Source: Tritrichomonas foetus
Taxonomy: Eukaryota > Parabasalia > Tritrichomonadida > Tritrichomonadidae
DNA: 64,000 nt
Direction of reading: 5' to 3'
Assembly: GCA_001839685.1 (NCBI GenBank)
Contig: MLAK01000654.1
Location: 18,735-82,734 of the forward strand
Positions 1 through 9,591 of this stretch are shown piece by piece (positions within the stretch are counted from its first letter, which is position 1; the number at the start of each line of letters is the position of its first letter). Position numbers and translations under genes: made by a program. The notes below the pieces were generated by a model that was given only the letters and a program-made list of their open reading frames with translations, ran no database searches and was not told the DNA's origin.

Positions 1-483
1 TCGATCATAGTTAGCAGGTCCTGGGGAATCCTTGTTAATGTCATAAGGCGACCTGTTGGTTGTTCCATGTAATGAGCTTCCTTTTTCAGGCGATCCGAAA
101 GGCTTGCTCGGATCATATGTTCCTGGTGCTGGAACATCATCCTGGGTGAGTTCTGCGTGTCTGTTTTTGATTAAAACCGGTGTTAGTCCTTCAATTATTT
201 CAGGCGGGACGTATTCTGGCCCTGGCGTGACATCCCCCGCTATTTCGGTCCTCCCTTTCAAAGTATATTTGGGACCTTTTCCAACAGTAGAATCGGGATT
301 GATGTACGGAGCCTGGTTGACGTCTTCGTAAACTTTGTGTTTGACATGCATGTTGATTGTGGGTTTATCTGACCCAAAATTCTTTCGGACATTGTATTGC
401 CCTGGTCCAGGCTTCTTGTTGCCGCCAAGACAGTAAATCGGTATCGGTTCTGGTGGAGAATTCGGCGGGGGTGGATCAAACAT
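1..483 (-). CDS. STPGR/SHIPPO-repeat protein (ODF3-like), 3' partial
   Basis: The reverse strand is open from an ATG at 483 to the window edge (161 codons, no stop), so the C-terminus lies outside. The peptide carries spaced Pro-Gly-rich repeats: KPGPGQYNV, TPGPEYVPP, VPAPGTYDPSKPFG and SPGPANYD. These match the sperm-tail PG-rich repeat (STPGR/SHIPPO) family, whose members coat axonemal or other stable microtubules. A flagellar or axostylar role fits a flagellate but is inferred. The N-terminus is Pro-rich (MFDPPPPNSPPEP). No strict TCAYTW initiator precedes the ATG. The family call is firm because four repeat cores are visible; the total length is unknown. Confidence 0.75.
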   Translation of the reverse strand, partial: MFDPPPPNSPPEPIPIYCLGGNKKPGPGQYNVRKNFGSDKPTINMHVKHKVYEDVNQAPYINPDSTVGKGPKYTLKGRTEIAGDVTPGPEYVPPEIIEGLTPVLIKNRHAELTQDDVPAPGTYDPSKPFGSPEKGSSLHGTTNRSPYDINKDSPGPANYDR

Positions 484-793
484 CAAAAACTAAAATTTCT
501 GAAAGCAGAATATAAAATAGAAATTGAGATAGCGCATTGAATATTTTGAATATTTGGATTTTTATTCATTGAAATATTTGGCCGTTTAATTCATTCAAAT
601 TCTGAAAATCCTCAAAAAGTTTGTCTCAAAGTTAATTAACTTCACTTTTTTGGCGCCTAAATGACAGACTTCATTTATTAAATTTTGTTGGAGTCGAAAT
701 AATGGTTCATAAATTAGCTCATAAACTTTTGATGATATAACAATTATGAAAAAGAATGAGAAATAATTTTAGTGATTTATTCACTTAGAAGAA
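484..793. other. intergenic spacer
   Basis: AT-rich spacer between the start of the STPGR gene and the 3' end of the HNH-like gene. No ORF, repeat or RNA gene is recognised. Confidence 0.5.
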
Positions 794-1542
794 TTATTCA
801 TACTGCTGTCTAATTTTGGAAAAGCTAAGTGTATGTCGATTTCCATCAACATCGGTAACTTTACTGGATTTCATTTCCTTTGAATACGAAATTTGGGCAT
901 AGCTTTCACCATTGAAGACATAAAGCCTTGTGTTTGATGGGCTAAAATACAAATCATCAAAATACCACACGCCATATCTTGATTCATATGTAGTGATACG
1001 ATAAGCATCTTCTGGTAATTCATCCAAAAGAATTTGGCGTTGTTGATGATTAGTTGAATATTTATGAGTTCCCCAGAATAAATTATCTGCTCTATTATCT
1101 GTGGGGTCGTGATTTCTGAAAATGACTTCCAAATGTTCCATATCTTCAGTCGGGAGGAAGGTCATTGCAACTAAGCGATGAACTGAATACCAATGCCGAT
1201 TGATTTTTACCCTTCTATATTGTATCCCTTCGTTTTGCTCATTTCTGACCCATTTTCCATCCTTATCAAGAGTAAAAACATATCCCATTCGACTGCATGC
1301 AATATCAGGATGGCCTGGTACAGGCTTGATTTCATTTTCTTGGTTTTCTCAACTTCTACTTGACTTTGTTCTTGTTGTTGTTCTTGTTGTTGCTCTTGTT
1401 GTTGCTCTTGTTGTTGTCCTTGTTGAATTTTTACACATTCAGGGGCAGGTTTCAAGTGTGAGTTGAGTTCTTCTTGAATGTCTTTCTTTTGTTCTTGAGT
1501 ACTTTTTGTTTCTCCTGAACAACTTGTAGCTTGATTACTCAT
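794..1542 (-). pseudogene. HNH-endonuclease-like gene with internal frameshift
   Basis: Two overlapping reverse frames together make one HNH_3-like protein. The first runs from the ATG at 1542 and holds a polar leader with a (QQQE)n tract. The second runs to the stop at 794 and contains HRLVAMTFLP, then NHDPTDNRADNLFWGT, the pattern of the HNH core in NUMOD4/HNH_3 proteins. In the second frame the stretch just upstream reads EIKPVPGHPDIACSRMGYV, which looks like the usual NUMOD4-type start of this domain; it joins the first frame only through a one-base shift near 1345-1360 (GAGAAAACCAAG). Initiator-like motifs TCACTA and TCATTT lie 16 and 6 bases before the ATG at 1542, supporting it as the original start. 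Either a decayed gene or a sequencing error. The HNH residues are divergent, so activity is uncertain. Confidence 0.6.
1370..1425 (-). repeat. CAA/GAA trinucleotide tract (poly-Gln/Glu)
   Basis: Imperfect 12-base units encoding QQQE, about four copies, in the leader of the HNH-like gene. It looks like a trinucleotide expansion in coding sequence. Confidence 0.8.
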
Positions 1543-2089
1543 GGAAATGAAAATTAGTGATTGATAATGAAAGTGAAATGAACATCATTCATTCATTTGT
1601 TCAATTTCCGGTGAACATTTAAAATGATAATAAAAAACTATGATATATTGAATTTATTGTGATCATTCCTTTCTAAATCGAATCACAAATTGAAGCCAGA
1701 AGAAAAATTCTTAACAGAAGCTCCCCTGTTAAGTGGCCATTTAAATTTGTCAGATGATTTCATTGGGGAAAATGGCCTTCCATTAAAGAATAAGCAAAGT
1801 GAGTTCACTCATCTAGAAGAAATAAATAATTTCCTAAATTGATTTTATTGTTGAAGCTTGTGAAATGATGTGGCGACGATGTGTCGATTTTTTATTGTAT
1901 GGCAAATTGTCTGATAATCCATTCTATTCTACGAAAGTTGTATAGCTTCCTGCATACTTCGGAGGAGTGCCTCCCAAATCTATAAAGAGCCTAGCTTATT
2001 CGGGGTTTTCACAGCCTGGGCAAAAAGAAAAAAAAATAAAAAACAAAGATTTTGATAAATAAGTTATATTTATATCCATAATATCACTT
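1543..2089. other. intergenic spacer with a compact hairpin-rich patch
   Basis: Mostly AT-rich. Around 1945-2025 base composition is more balanced and two hairpins can be drawn: GGAGG-AGTG-CCTCC and GCCTAG...CTGGGC, followed by an A-rich run. I do not recognise a known RNA family; it may be 3'-flanking sequence of the pyrophosphatase gene. Confidence 0.4.
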
Positions 2090-2770
2090 TTAAATTTGGT
2101 AATGCTCGTGGTAAGCTGCGTTGCATCGCTGGATGATCCTCTTTGCATGACCTGATCCCATCGTCTTGAATGTCTTGACTGTTCGGCGTTCAAGGCTTTT
2201 ATAGTCGTTGAAGAACTGGTTTATCTTCATCATTTTGTAGGGAGGAAGTTCAGAAATGTCGAAGTAGATGTTATATTCTGGATCGGTGACGCAAACTGCG
2301 ATAATTTTGTCGTCTGGATCGTTTCCGTCAACCATTGGCATGACTCCGATTGGTCTAGCGCGCATCAAGCAAAGTGGAGGGACCGAAAGCTGGCATAAAA
2401 CTAGGATATCGAGAGGATCGCCATCTTCGGCCAACGTTTCGGGAATAAATCCGTAGTTAGCTGGATAGATTACAGACGAGTGGAGAATTCGATCGACCTT
2501 CAGGAGGCCAGTTGGCTTGTCGAGCTCTGTTTTCACGCGGGAATCGGCTGGAATTTCAATGACGCACTGGACGACGTCGGGGCTGGACTGGCCAATCTCG
2601 ACGTTATGCCAGGGGTGGTGAATCATCATTGAACGTTCCTTCTTATATGATTTTGGCTTATTTTGTCTATCTATTCGGCGAAAGAGAGAATCCATATATC
2701 GTTCGTATTCGCTGTCTTGCCTTTTCTTGGGCTTGTCGAGTGGCATGTCATCGATGATTTCAACGCTCAT
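2090..2770 (-). CDS. inorganic pyrophosphatase, family I
   Basis: This 226-residue protein hydrolyses pyrophosphate to phosphate, pulling biosynthetic reactions forward. The family signature DGDPLDILV is at residues 116-124, preceded by [14 protein letters not shown] and the Lys/Arg-rich substrate segment [18 protein letters not shown] downstream acidic stretch ([10 protein letters not shown]) matches the third metal-binding region. Compared with the ~175-residue bacterial core there is an N-terminal extension of about 55 residues rich in charged residues ([18 protein letters not shown]). It does not look like a secretory signal; whether it targets an organelle cannot be told. The leader contains GAAAAAAGTTT directly upstream of the ATG. 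All key family I residues that I can place appear intact. Confidence 0.92.
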   Translation of the reverse strand: MSVEIIDDMPLDKPKKRQDSEYERYMDSLFRRIDRQNKPKSYKKERSMMIHHPWHNVEIGQSSPDVVQCVIEIPADSRVKTELDKPTGLLKVDRILHSSVIYPANYGFIPETLAEDGDPLDILVLCQLSVPPLCLMRARPIGVMPMVDGNDPDDKIIAVCVTDPEYNIYFDISELPPYKMMKINQFFNDYKSLERRTVKTFKTMGSGHAKRIIQRCNAAYHEHYQI

Positions 2771-3305
2771 TTTAGCAAACTTTTTTCACTTGGCAATAAA
2801 TGCACCAAAAAGTGGAAAAAGGTGAAAAAAGTTTGATCGTCTTTGGGATTTTGTTTTGAAAGGTTCATGAAAATTTGAAATAGAGACCAAATATATACAG
2901 AAAAATGTATCGTACATGATAAAGGCGAATTTGGAAAGATTGGTGAAATGATGATTAAATAATAAAAGTCATCTGGTATTGCAAATAAAGTGAATATATT
3001 TTTTATCAATAATGAAATGAAAACAATGGTTTCAACGATATCTTCTTCCTGTCAATTTGAAATACCATTCGCTGTCATTAGATACAAAATACATTCTATC
3101 AAGGTTTGTATTATTCACTGTATTATACATAATATTTCATCTTGAATTTCCGAATCTAGAAAGATATCTATTTATGTGAAAGTATTCAATTTCATCTCAC
3201 CAGTCGAAGAATGTTTACGACAAAATTTGTGATAATAAAAGGAAAAGATAAATAAAAACAATTATCAAAATATAAACAATTTTATAATATAAAGAAATTG
3301 CGATT
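2771..3305. other. intergenic spacer
   Basis: AT-rich region between the APC7-like stop and the pyrophosphatase start. It must hold the pyrophosphatase promoter. No gene seen. Confidence 0.5.
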
Positions 3306-4814
3306 TCATGCAAAGAATGGCATATCCTCTTCACCATCATCAAAACCATCAGATGAATCATTATCTCGAATCAAGCTTTCAAGTTGTTCAAGCATATCTT
3401 TTGCTCTCTCATTTGTTGGATCGAACCTGGCCGCCGTGGCCACGAATTCGAGAGCTTTTTGATAATCCCTCTTTAAGCTATAAATTTCACCTAACTTCAA
3501 ATAGTAGTAAAAATCACGATTCTGTTCTCTGTATTCTCTCAAAAACCTTTCAGCAGCCTCCAAGTCATCTTCTTTCACTTTTATTCCAATTAATGCGTTT
3601 AATGCTGTATTGTTGCTCGGAGACTTCTCAAGTGCTGTTTTCAACAAGTTTATTGCAGTTGCAGGATCTCTCGATCTCATTGCCAGTCCCATCATTATGA
3701 TGGAGTCAGCACCATGTTCGGAACTTGCAGGGTAAGCTAATAATGCTTTAGCTGCAAATGCTTCAGCTGTTTTCCAATCTTCCAGCATACAACAACATTG
3801 AACAATCGCACTAAAACTATCTACACCTTCATGCAATTGATGTGCTTTTGTGTAAGCAGTTAAAGCTTTACGTGTGTCGTTTCTTTGGACTCTTAGATCG
3901 CCATGTCTCATAAATCCTCTGCGTGAGAATCGGTCGATTAGAAGTTCTTTTCTGGTTGCTTGGAGTGCTTTCTGATGATCACCATTCATTTCAAGAAGGT
4001 GTGAAAAGGCAAGCCATGAATTTGCATGGAATTCGTCGGTATTCAATGCAATTTGAACAAGATTTGTGAGCTCATCAGTCTTTTTCAGTTGTTTGAGTCT
4101 CGATGCTCTCAAATCGATAATTTCTAGGTCATCTAAAGGAAGCTGCGCAGCTGTACTATCAAAAAGTGTCATTTCACCACTTAACATTGCATTGATGCAA
4201 ATGCGATTCAATACGCAGGTGGGAGTTGGAATAATATTAATAATATTTTCTGAAAAACATTCAATTGCTTGCTTGAATTCTGAATGATAAGTGTGGTGAA
4301 GTGATTGCATGTAAATTTTGGCGCAACTTTGAGGAATGTGTGAAAGAATGTCCTTAATTGGTGCACCAACAAATAATAAATCCTCAACTAATTCTATTGC
4401 AAGTGGATAAATTTTCAAAACTTCCATCAAATGATGGACAGCAGGATGATTTGGCGAGTGGGACGAGTCTTGAATGATATAAGCGCGTGCAACAAGAATG
4501 TGAAGTTTCGGTGTTAAAATACGATTAACGAGATGTGGCAATAAAGAAGCGCATTTGGCTGCAGAATTATTCATATTTAAATAACAAGTTAGGCGTAATT
4601 CTAAGATTTCATTTATCTCTTCTTCTGATCGGGTAATTCGTTCGATGGAATCAAGTGTTTTAATGGCGGCGTTGTAGTTTTTTAATTCTGCATAAGCACG
4701 AGCACGTTGAATTAAAACGCGCGCATTAGGATGTTCGATAAACGACGATAAAATGTTGACTGATTTATAGAGTCCAAGCCCTATTAATTGGGCAAGTTGG
4801 TCTGGTGGGTTCAT
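3306..4814 (-). CDS. TPR protein, APC7-like subunit of the anaphase-promoting complex
   Basis: A 502-residue protein made almost entirely of helical repeats, with clear TPR units in the C-terminal half (for example the stretch ending in YTKAHQLHEG, and the units around AATRFDPTNERAKDML-like helices) and a short acidic tail (DSSDGFDDGEEDMPFF). The N-terminal segment LIGLGLYKSVNILSSFIE resembles the conserved start of APC7 (a 'dmaaaGLhsnvrlLsslL'-type helix), and the acidic end is also typical. APC7 is a scaffold subunit of the APC/C ubiquitin ligase that controls mitotic exit. The frame is open to an upstream ATG at 4889; I prefer the ATG at 4814 because family similarity begins right after it. 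Another TPR protein such as APC3/6/8 is possible but the N-terminus argues for APC7. Confidence 0.65.
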   Translation of the reverse strand: MNPPDQLAQLIGLGLYKSVNILSSFIEHPNARVLIQRARAYAELKNYNAAIKTLDSIERITRSEEEINEILELRLTCYLNMNNSAAKCASLLPHLVNRILTPKLHILVARAYIIQDSSHSPNHPAVHHLMEVLKIYPLAIELVEDLLFVGAPIKDILSHIPQSCAKIYMQSLHHTYHSEFKQAIECFSENIINIIPTPTCVLNRICINAMLSGEMTLFDSTAAQLPLDDLEIIDLRASRLKQLKKTDELTNLVQIALNTDEFHANSWLAFSHLLEMNGDHQKALQATRKELLIDRFSRRGFMRHGDLRVQRNDTRKALTAYTKAHQLHEGVDSFSAIVQCCCMLEDWKTAEAFAAKALLAYPASSEHGADSIIMMGLAMRSRDPATAINLLKTALEKSPSNNTALNALIGIKVKEDDLEAAERFLREYREQNRDFYYYLKLGEIYSLKRDYQKALEFVATAARFDPTNERAKDMLEQLESLIRDNDSSDGFDDGEEDMPFFA

Positions 4815-5588
4815 ATTTTGGGGAAATTTTAAACGGTCATTGAACGGCCAAATGTACTCAGAAATAACAATGAATTCAGATAAGAGCATTGATGACAGGC
4901 ACCATATTTGATGGTTAATAATTCATCTGAAACAATAATAATTTCTTCTAAAGCTATGCAATAAGAAAAAGCATTATGTCAAATATTTTGTAAGTTTGGA
5001 GATGTTAATTCAAGTTTTGTTAATTGAGTGTTACTGAAAAAGGATCGAAAGGTATGGATGTCAGAATATCTTTTTCACTACTTTCTAATAATAAATTAAA
5101 TTATTCTTTTTGAGCAATCACAAATCATACAATTTAGTTGGCAGGAGTGTTTGATGTTTATGTTATTTTAAATATATGTGACTTATTGGAACAAATAATG
5201 ATTGTTAAACCAAATTCGGAAAATGAATCAATTGTTGTGAGAGTTTCGTTAGGATCGATTGGTTTCAATATTGATTTCGATTATTTTGATGTTTCATCAT
5301 TAAAATGAGGTGTGATATTTTCAATTTCTCGCTCCTTCAATTCATTTGATTGCTGAATGTAATGCCATTCAGGATTCATGTGGATGCATATCTTACGCTT
5401 GTTTATTCGAAATAAAGTGAATTTTAGTTTTCATACACAATTTCTTTGATTGAAATCAAAAGGAAATCAATTGTTACATGACAACAGAGAGAAAAAAATT
5501 TTTGTCAAGAGAATAAAAATAAATATCATTTGAATTAAAAAAAGGATAACAGAAACTTTCTATCATGATTTAATAACATTTATACATA
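4815..5588. other. intergenic spacer
   Basis: AT-rich. The reverse frame of the APC7-like gene is open to 4889, so a 25-residue N-terminal extension is possible. Nothing else is seen. Confidence 0.45.
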
Positions 5589-7124
5589 TTAATTTTGACC
5601 ATCTCCTCCGTTAGACTTTTCTTCACGACGCTCTTTCATATTTCTAATTTCTTCGTCATCTTCCTGTTGTTTCTTGAAGATTACTTGCACTTTTTGCCTC
5701 AAATATTTCTTAAAATCACGAATAGTTTCACGTGGATGACTTTTAAGGTATCGATACAGCTCTTGCTTCATTTCAAGTGGTGATTTGGAAATTCCTGCCA
5801 CAGAAAACATCTTTTGTAATTCATTGTGCGAAATATTATTGATTGATTTAGTTCGCATAATCTGAACAACATTACTTTCAATTATATTTTGACAATGAGT
5901 ATAGAATTCATTTGGTGCTGTTAAACAAATCGCTTCACGCCAATGTTTTTGTGCAATGATGTAAACCCATTCATCAATGGATTCCATATTTTCTATTTCA
6001 TAAAAAGCTTCACAAATGTGTGATGCGGCATAGACAAGTTTGGAGGGAAATCCCATTTTTCCAACAAAATACCAGGAAATAAGAGGACACCGATCAATGT
6101 CAACACGAAAAGCAGTCAATCGATTATGATCATCATACTCGCGAGTGAATTTTCTAGATTGAAGAAACTGTGTTGCAGCTTCGGGAATTTTCTTATTATA
6201 CACAAACAAAGGCATTGCAATAATTGCTAATCTCGTTGCTGCAAGTTGAAAACCATTCAAACTAATATTCTTAAAAATATTTGGAGAACTGTTACTCAAA
6301 GAAGGATTAGAAATAAAAGAGTTAGTTGAGTTATTTTGTTGGTGTGCTTCATATATGGAAGAACGATTCATAACAAGATTCTGGTAAAGAGTGCTGCATT
6401 GTTCAAGTTCTTTTTTGTCAAAATGTGGATACATTTCAATATTCAGAAGATGTTCAAGAAGCGGGAAAATGTAAGAATGAGGAAAATTCGCATTTTGTAG
6501 GATACTCAAAAAAGCATGACGAATTACACGTGCGCCATAAGACAATTTCATTTTTGAGCCAAGGATTTCCTCTTGAAAACGAAACAATTTTGATTTTGGA
6601 TCATTTCCACACAAAATTCGAGGAAATTGGGGAAATTTGCTTAATTGGAATTTTGGAAGGTGGCTTAAAATAATCAATGTTCTCCAAAAAAGAGAAGGAT
6701 CATCTTCAACATCTGCACTAAGTGGTAAAATTCGATTTTCTAAATAACCATATAATGATTCGGTTGGATCTATTGGAAAGCATTGTCTGACATCGGCTCT
6801 GATTAATTCTAACTGAGAAATGACTGTTTTGTTGTAAAACTTGATGAGAAAGACGTGAGCGGTCTTATTATATATGCAACATTGAACAACGTTTTCATAT
6901 GGCGGCTCTGTCATAATATTAACTTCGTTATTACACAAATCGAGTAGAAGGCGGTGATAATGATTTTCGTCGACGCATATCAGAGTTTCAGTCGTTGGCG
7001 GAGGCGCTCCTATCATTCGAGTAAGAACCGACAATCCAGCAATGTAAATTGGTATTAGATTCTGACGGGCGTAGTTTGCAACAAGTTTGATCCATGGCTC
7101 GTCTGGATCAAATCGGACATTCAT
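5589..7124 (-). CDS. degenerate nucleotidyltransferase (CCA-adding/poly(A) polymerase)-like protein
   Basis: A 511-residue protein; the start is the ATG at 7124, since the codon before it is TTG. The N-terminal stretch NLIPIYIAGLSVLTRMIGAP has the shape of the class II nucleotidyltransferase motif (normally GG.VRD followed by a DxD). The middle segment EDDPSLFWRTLIILSHLPKF resembles the 'DPlRiLRaaRFaa' motif of the CCA-adding/poly(A) polymerase head-neck region. The catalytic Gly-Gly/Arg-Asp and the DxD carboxylates are not seen, so the protein is probably not catalytic. The C-terminus is long, charged and helical and ends in a Lys/Glu/Gly-rich tail. This family link is a weak, motif-level inference; it could be an unrelated trichomonad-specific protein. 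Confidence 0.4.
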   Translation of the reverse strand: MNVRFDPDEPWIKLVANYARQNLIPIYIAGLSVLTRMIGAPPPTTETLICVDENHYHRLLLDLCNNEVNIMTEPPYENVVQCCIYNKTAHVFLIKFYNKTVISQLELIRADVRQCFPIDPTESLYGYLENRILPLSADVEDDPSLFWRTLIILSHLPKFQLSKFPQFPRILCGNDPKSKLFRFQEEILGSKMKLSYGARVIRHAFLSILQNANFPHSYIFPLLEHLLNIEMYPHFDKKELEQCSTLYQNLVMNRSSIYEAHQQNNSTNSFISNPSLSNSSPNIFKNISLNGFQLAATRLAIIAMPLFVYNKKIPEAATQFLQSRKFTREYDDHNRLTAFRVDIDRCPLISWYFVGKMGFPSKLVYAASHICEAFYEIENMESIDEWVYIIAQKHWREAICLTAPNEFYTHCQNIIESNVVQIMRTKSINNISHNELQKMFSVAGISKSPLEMKQELYRYLKSHPRETIRDFKKYLRQKVQVIFKKQQEDDEEIRNMKERREEKSNGGDGQN

Positions 7125-7319
7125 CAAAGGTGACCGTTTAAAAGGAGCTCCTCACATCACCAATGAATTCACTTTTTCATTTCAGTTTAGGTGAAAGTGA
7201 TTTCGATGATATGTGGTGAATATAAATGACCAATTCTCGGTTAAGGTGATTTTATAAGTGAATATCGACGATAAAATAATGTGTACGTTTAAGTCTTTCA
7301 AAATTGATGTGCTTTCCTC

Positions 7320-7325
7320 TCACTT
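7320..7325 (+). promoter_or_regulatory. initiator-like TCACTT of PQ-loop gene
   Basis: TCACTT with its A 27 bases before the ATG at 7349. It matches the trichomonad initiator consensus TCA(C/T)(T/A) and lies downstream of the TTG/ATG at 7304-7309, which argues for translation from 7349. Confidence 0.5.
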
Positions 7326-7348
7326 CAATTCACCACCTTTCTTTCCTA

Positions 7349-8149
7349 ATGTTTGAACTATCTCCAAAATCACCTTACTATGTTCTTACAGCTGTTGTCA
7401 TTTTTGCCCCTACAATTGGATATTTCGATCAATTGAGTAAAATTATTACATTGAAATCTTCAAAAGTCTTCAACAAGCAGACTGCAGCTATTCAAATGCT
7501 GTCTAATTATTTAAGGTTTATATATTGGTACTTTGAGCCATATAAAATATATTTAATTGGACAGTCTATCGCTGTATTTTCTTTACAAATTATTTCGTCA
7601 ATTATTTCTTTACATTTTTTAGATAAAGAAGCTGAAAATCAACAATCTTTTCTTCTACTTAATGAAAATACAAGACACTCTTATTTTCATCATTTTATCA
7701 ATGCACTGAATGTATTTAATGTTAAAACAATACTTGAACTTATTATCTTATTGTTAATTCTTGGATCCATTATTTTGTTGATCTTTGCATTTTTAGTTTT
7801 TCTGATTGGTGTTAAATCTTCAACAACTTTTATCATTCTGCTTTCAAATGTCATTGACACAACTACATCTTTTCCTCTTTTTATTAAAGTTGTTATTTAT
7901 CATGAAATTGAAGGAATATCTTCTGTTCTTATGGCGCAATTCCTTTTTGGAGATCTGATGAAAATAACTATGTATTCTATTCAAAAATTGGGTCCATTTT
8001 TATTTGGAGCGATCTTGCAGCTTATTATCGACTCTTGTCTGATTGCATCATATGTAAAACAGAATTACAAACAAAAAGGTATGCTCAGAAGGTATTTTTA
8101 TGTTCATAATGATGAACCCAATGAATTTACAGTGCTTCTTTCAAAATGA
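7349..8149 (+). CDS. PQ-loop repeat transporter, SLC66A2-like (paralogue 1)
   Basis: A 266-residue multi-spanning membrane protein. The first PQ-loop module reads FAPTIGYFDQLSKIITLKSS, followed by LRFIYWYFEPYKIYLIGQSI, which closely matches the SLC66A2/PQLC1 layout (a 'gY.pQ...i' loop, then 'lRlfFWfgepfe..ll.QSi'). A second module follows near the C-terminus (SSVLMAQFLFGDLMKITMY). The Gln of the loop is displaced (FDQ). PQ-loop proteins are 7-helix carriers or scaffolds of endolysosomal or other membranes; the substrate is unknown. A second copy lies at 46752-47582 with the same gene length and shared motifs. I chose the ATG at 7349 over earlier codons because of the initiator motif and the match to the paralogue. 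Confidence 0.8.
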   Translation: MFELSPKSPYYVLTAVVIFAPTIGYFDQLSKIITLKSSKVFNKQTAAIQMLSNYLRFIYWYFEPYKIYLIGQSIAVFSLQIISSIISLHFLDKEAENQQSFLLLNENTRHSYFHHFINALNVFNVKTILELIILLLILGSIILLIFAFLVFLIGVKSSTTFIILLSNVIDTTTSFPLFIKVVIYHEIEGISSVLMAQFLFGDLMKITMYSIQKLGPFLFGAILQLIIDSCLIASYVKQNYKQKGMLRRYFYVHNDEPNEFTVLLSK

Positions 8150-8554
8150 AACTCCATTTTTTATTTACTTGAAAATGCACAACACTTATTTTCAAAATTA
8201 TTTTTGATTTGTATGATACTTTATAGTAGGATAAATATTAACCTATTAATTATTGTTAATTTTAATTTTTTCCCTAAATAGAATCAAATCTGAAATCGAA
8301 TTTCTCATGGAAAAAGAAAAAACCACTTATCATATATTTTTATATTTGCTTGAGATTCAATTGTGAGTCAGTCGATCAACCTAACCCAAGAATAAGGAAA
8401 ATATAATTCAATTATATAAAAATGTTTAATATATGATGCATTTGAAAATACAAATAGAAATAGAAAACAGCAAATTTTAATAAAAGATGTTGTTGGCCCA
8501 AAAAGAAGCGCCATCCAATATTTTACAAAATTATCTCGTTTAAAAATCGCCACT
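8150..8554. other. intergenic spacer between convergent genes
   Basis: AT-rich 3'-3' spacer. A reverse frame of 68 codons with a hydrophobic stretch (8368-8574) is present but has no support as a gene. Confidence 0.45.
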
Positions 8555-8761
8555 TTATTTTTTATCATTTTCATTCTTGCGTTTTTGTATTTCGGTCACT
8601 TTTCCTGATAATTCGTCAACTTTTTGATCCAATTTATCTAAATTGGAATCTACGAGTGCGACAATCTGTTGCATCATGTTCATTGTTCCCTCCATTTGAG
8701 CGTTAAGAAACTTTCCAATTTCTTCCTTTGTCATTTCGGGAAGTTCTTGTTCTTCAGTCAT
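8555..8761 (-). CDS. small coiled-coil protein, HSBP1-like
   Basis: From the ATG at 8761 the product is 68 residues, close to the ~76 residues of heat-shock-factor-binding protein 1. The core MQQIVALVDSNLDKLDQKVD and the following ELSGKVTEIQ have heptad spacing of hydrophobic residues like HSBP1, a trimeric coiled coil also linked to WASH-complex assembly. The frame is open upstream to 8914, but that would overlap the leader and start of the divergent gene at 8890, so the short form is preferred. A short coiled coil gives limited specificity, so the name is tentative. Confidence 0.4.
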   Translation of the reverse strand: MTEEQELPEMTKEEIGKFLNAQMEGTMNMMQQIVALVDSNLDKLDQKVDELSGKVTEIQKRKNENDKK

Positions 8762-8889
8762 CTTCGGTAAAACTTTATCTACTTTTTCAGAAGGTGATGA
8801 ATCACAATTGAATTGATAATTGGCTGATATGATTCCGTTTATTAATAAAGTTGTCTCCAAATCTGAAAAACGTTTCTGAGCAAAAAAAT
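8762..8889. promoter_or_regulatory. divergent promoter region
   Basis: About 128 bases separate the reverse ATG at 8761 from the forward ATG at 8890. It contains GAAAAAGTAG and TCACCT on the reverse strand, about 30 bases before the small coiled-coil gene. Both promoters must sit here if the chosen starts are right. Confidence 0.4.
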
Positions 8890-9591
8890 ATGAGTTTAAG
8901 CGATTTTGATTCATATTCTGATTCTAGAAGCCACTCTCCACCGAATGACGACGATAAATGGGTCGATGACGACGAACCGGACCCAGTTCAACAAACAATG
9001 GTTTCTGATAATTCCGTCCACTCCAAAAAATCGAATAAAAAGGACTCTAACTTATCAGATGAATCAAGTAAATTCAGTGTGTCGAAAGAACAGTCAAAAC
9101 ATTCATATTCTTCCGATATTTCGAACGCTTCCAAAAAGTCAAAGAAAATAACAAAAAGCGAAAAAAATAATGGCAAAGATTCGAAAAAATCACAAGGGAC
9201 GCCAAACTCCTCTCGAAAACCAAATGTCAAATTTGATGATGATATGACACCATCACAATTTGCGAAAAAGAAAGGGGCTTCTGGCTATCATCCATCTATT
9301 CAACTCGCTCTTTCGGGAAACAAGCTCGCCTTCTCAGATGGAATATGGCATGATGTATCTGACCTCGGAGAACTCAGTGAATCGATTCATCCAATTGTTG
9401 CAGAAAGCATCAGTCTCCAAAAGAGAGCCGAGTTACTCGTAAGACTCATTTCTGAATCAGAATATGAAATGCAATTAATTCAAAATGAGATGAACGAATG
9501 TGATGAAGTGATTGCAGATCTCAAAAAAGTCCTTGGTGAAGAAGATGCTAAGTCTGCAAGTAATGAAACTAATGATGAAGAAAGCGTCTGA
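8890..9591 (+). CDS. Ser/Lys/Asp-rich protein with C-terminal coiled coil, unknown function
   Basis: A 233-residue protein that I do not recognise. The N-terminal ~120 residues are low-complexity (SYSDSRSHSPP, then repeated Ser, Lys and Asp), probably disordered and a likely kinase target. A globular-looking stretch follows (TPSQFAKKKGASGYHPSIQL, then FSDGIWHDVSDLGELS). Residues ~175-220 form a coiled coil (AELLVRLISESEYEMQLIQ). It is divergently paired with the small coiled-coil gene. The frame is open to a TTG at 8851, but the ATG at 8890 is the credible start. Confidence 0.6.
   Translation: MSLSDFDSYSDSRSHSPPNDDDKWVDDDEPDPVQQTMVSDNSVHSKKSNKKDSNLSDESSKFSVSKEQSKHSYSSDISNASKKSKKITKSEKNNGKDSKKSQGTPNSSRKPNVKFDDDMTPSQFAKKKGASGYHPSIQLALSGNKLAFSDGIWHDVSDLGELSESIHPIVAESISLQKRAELLVRLISESEYEMQLIQNEMNECDEVIADLKKVLGEEDAKSASNETNDEESV

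Noticed and set aside
8368..8574. 68-codon reverse frame with a hydrophobic stretch
   Set aside because: It overlaps the 3' end of the small coiled-coil gene, has AT-driven composition and no start context.
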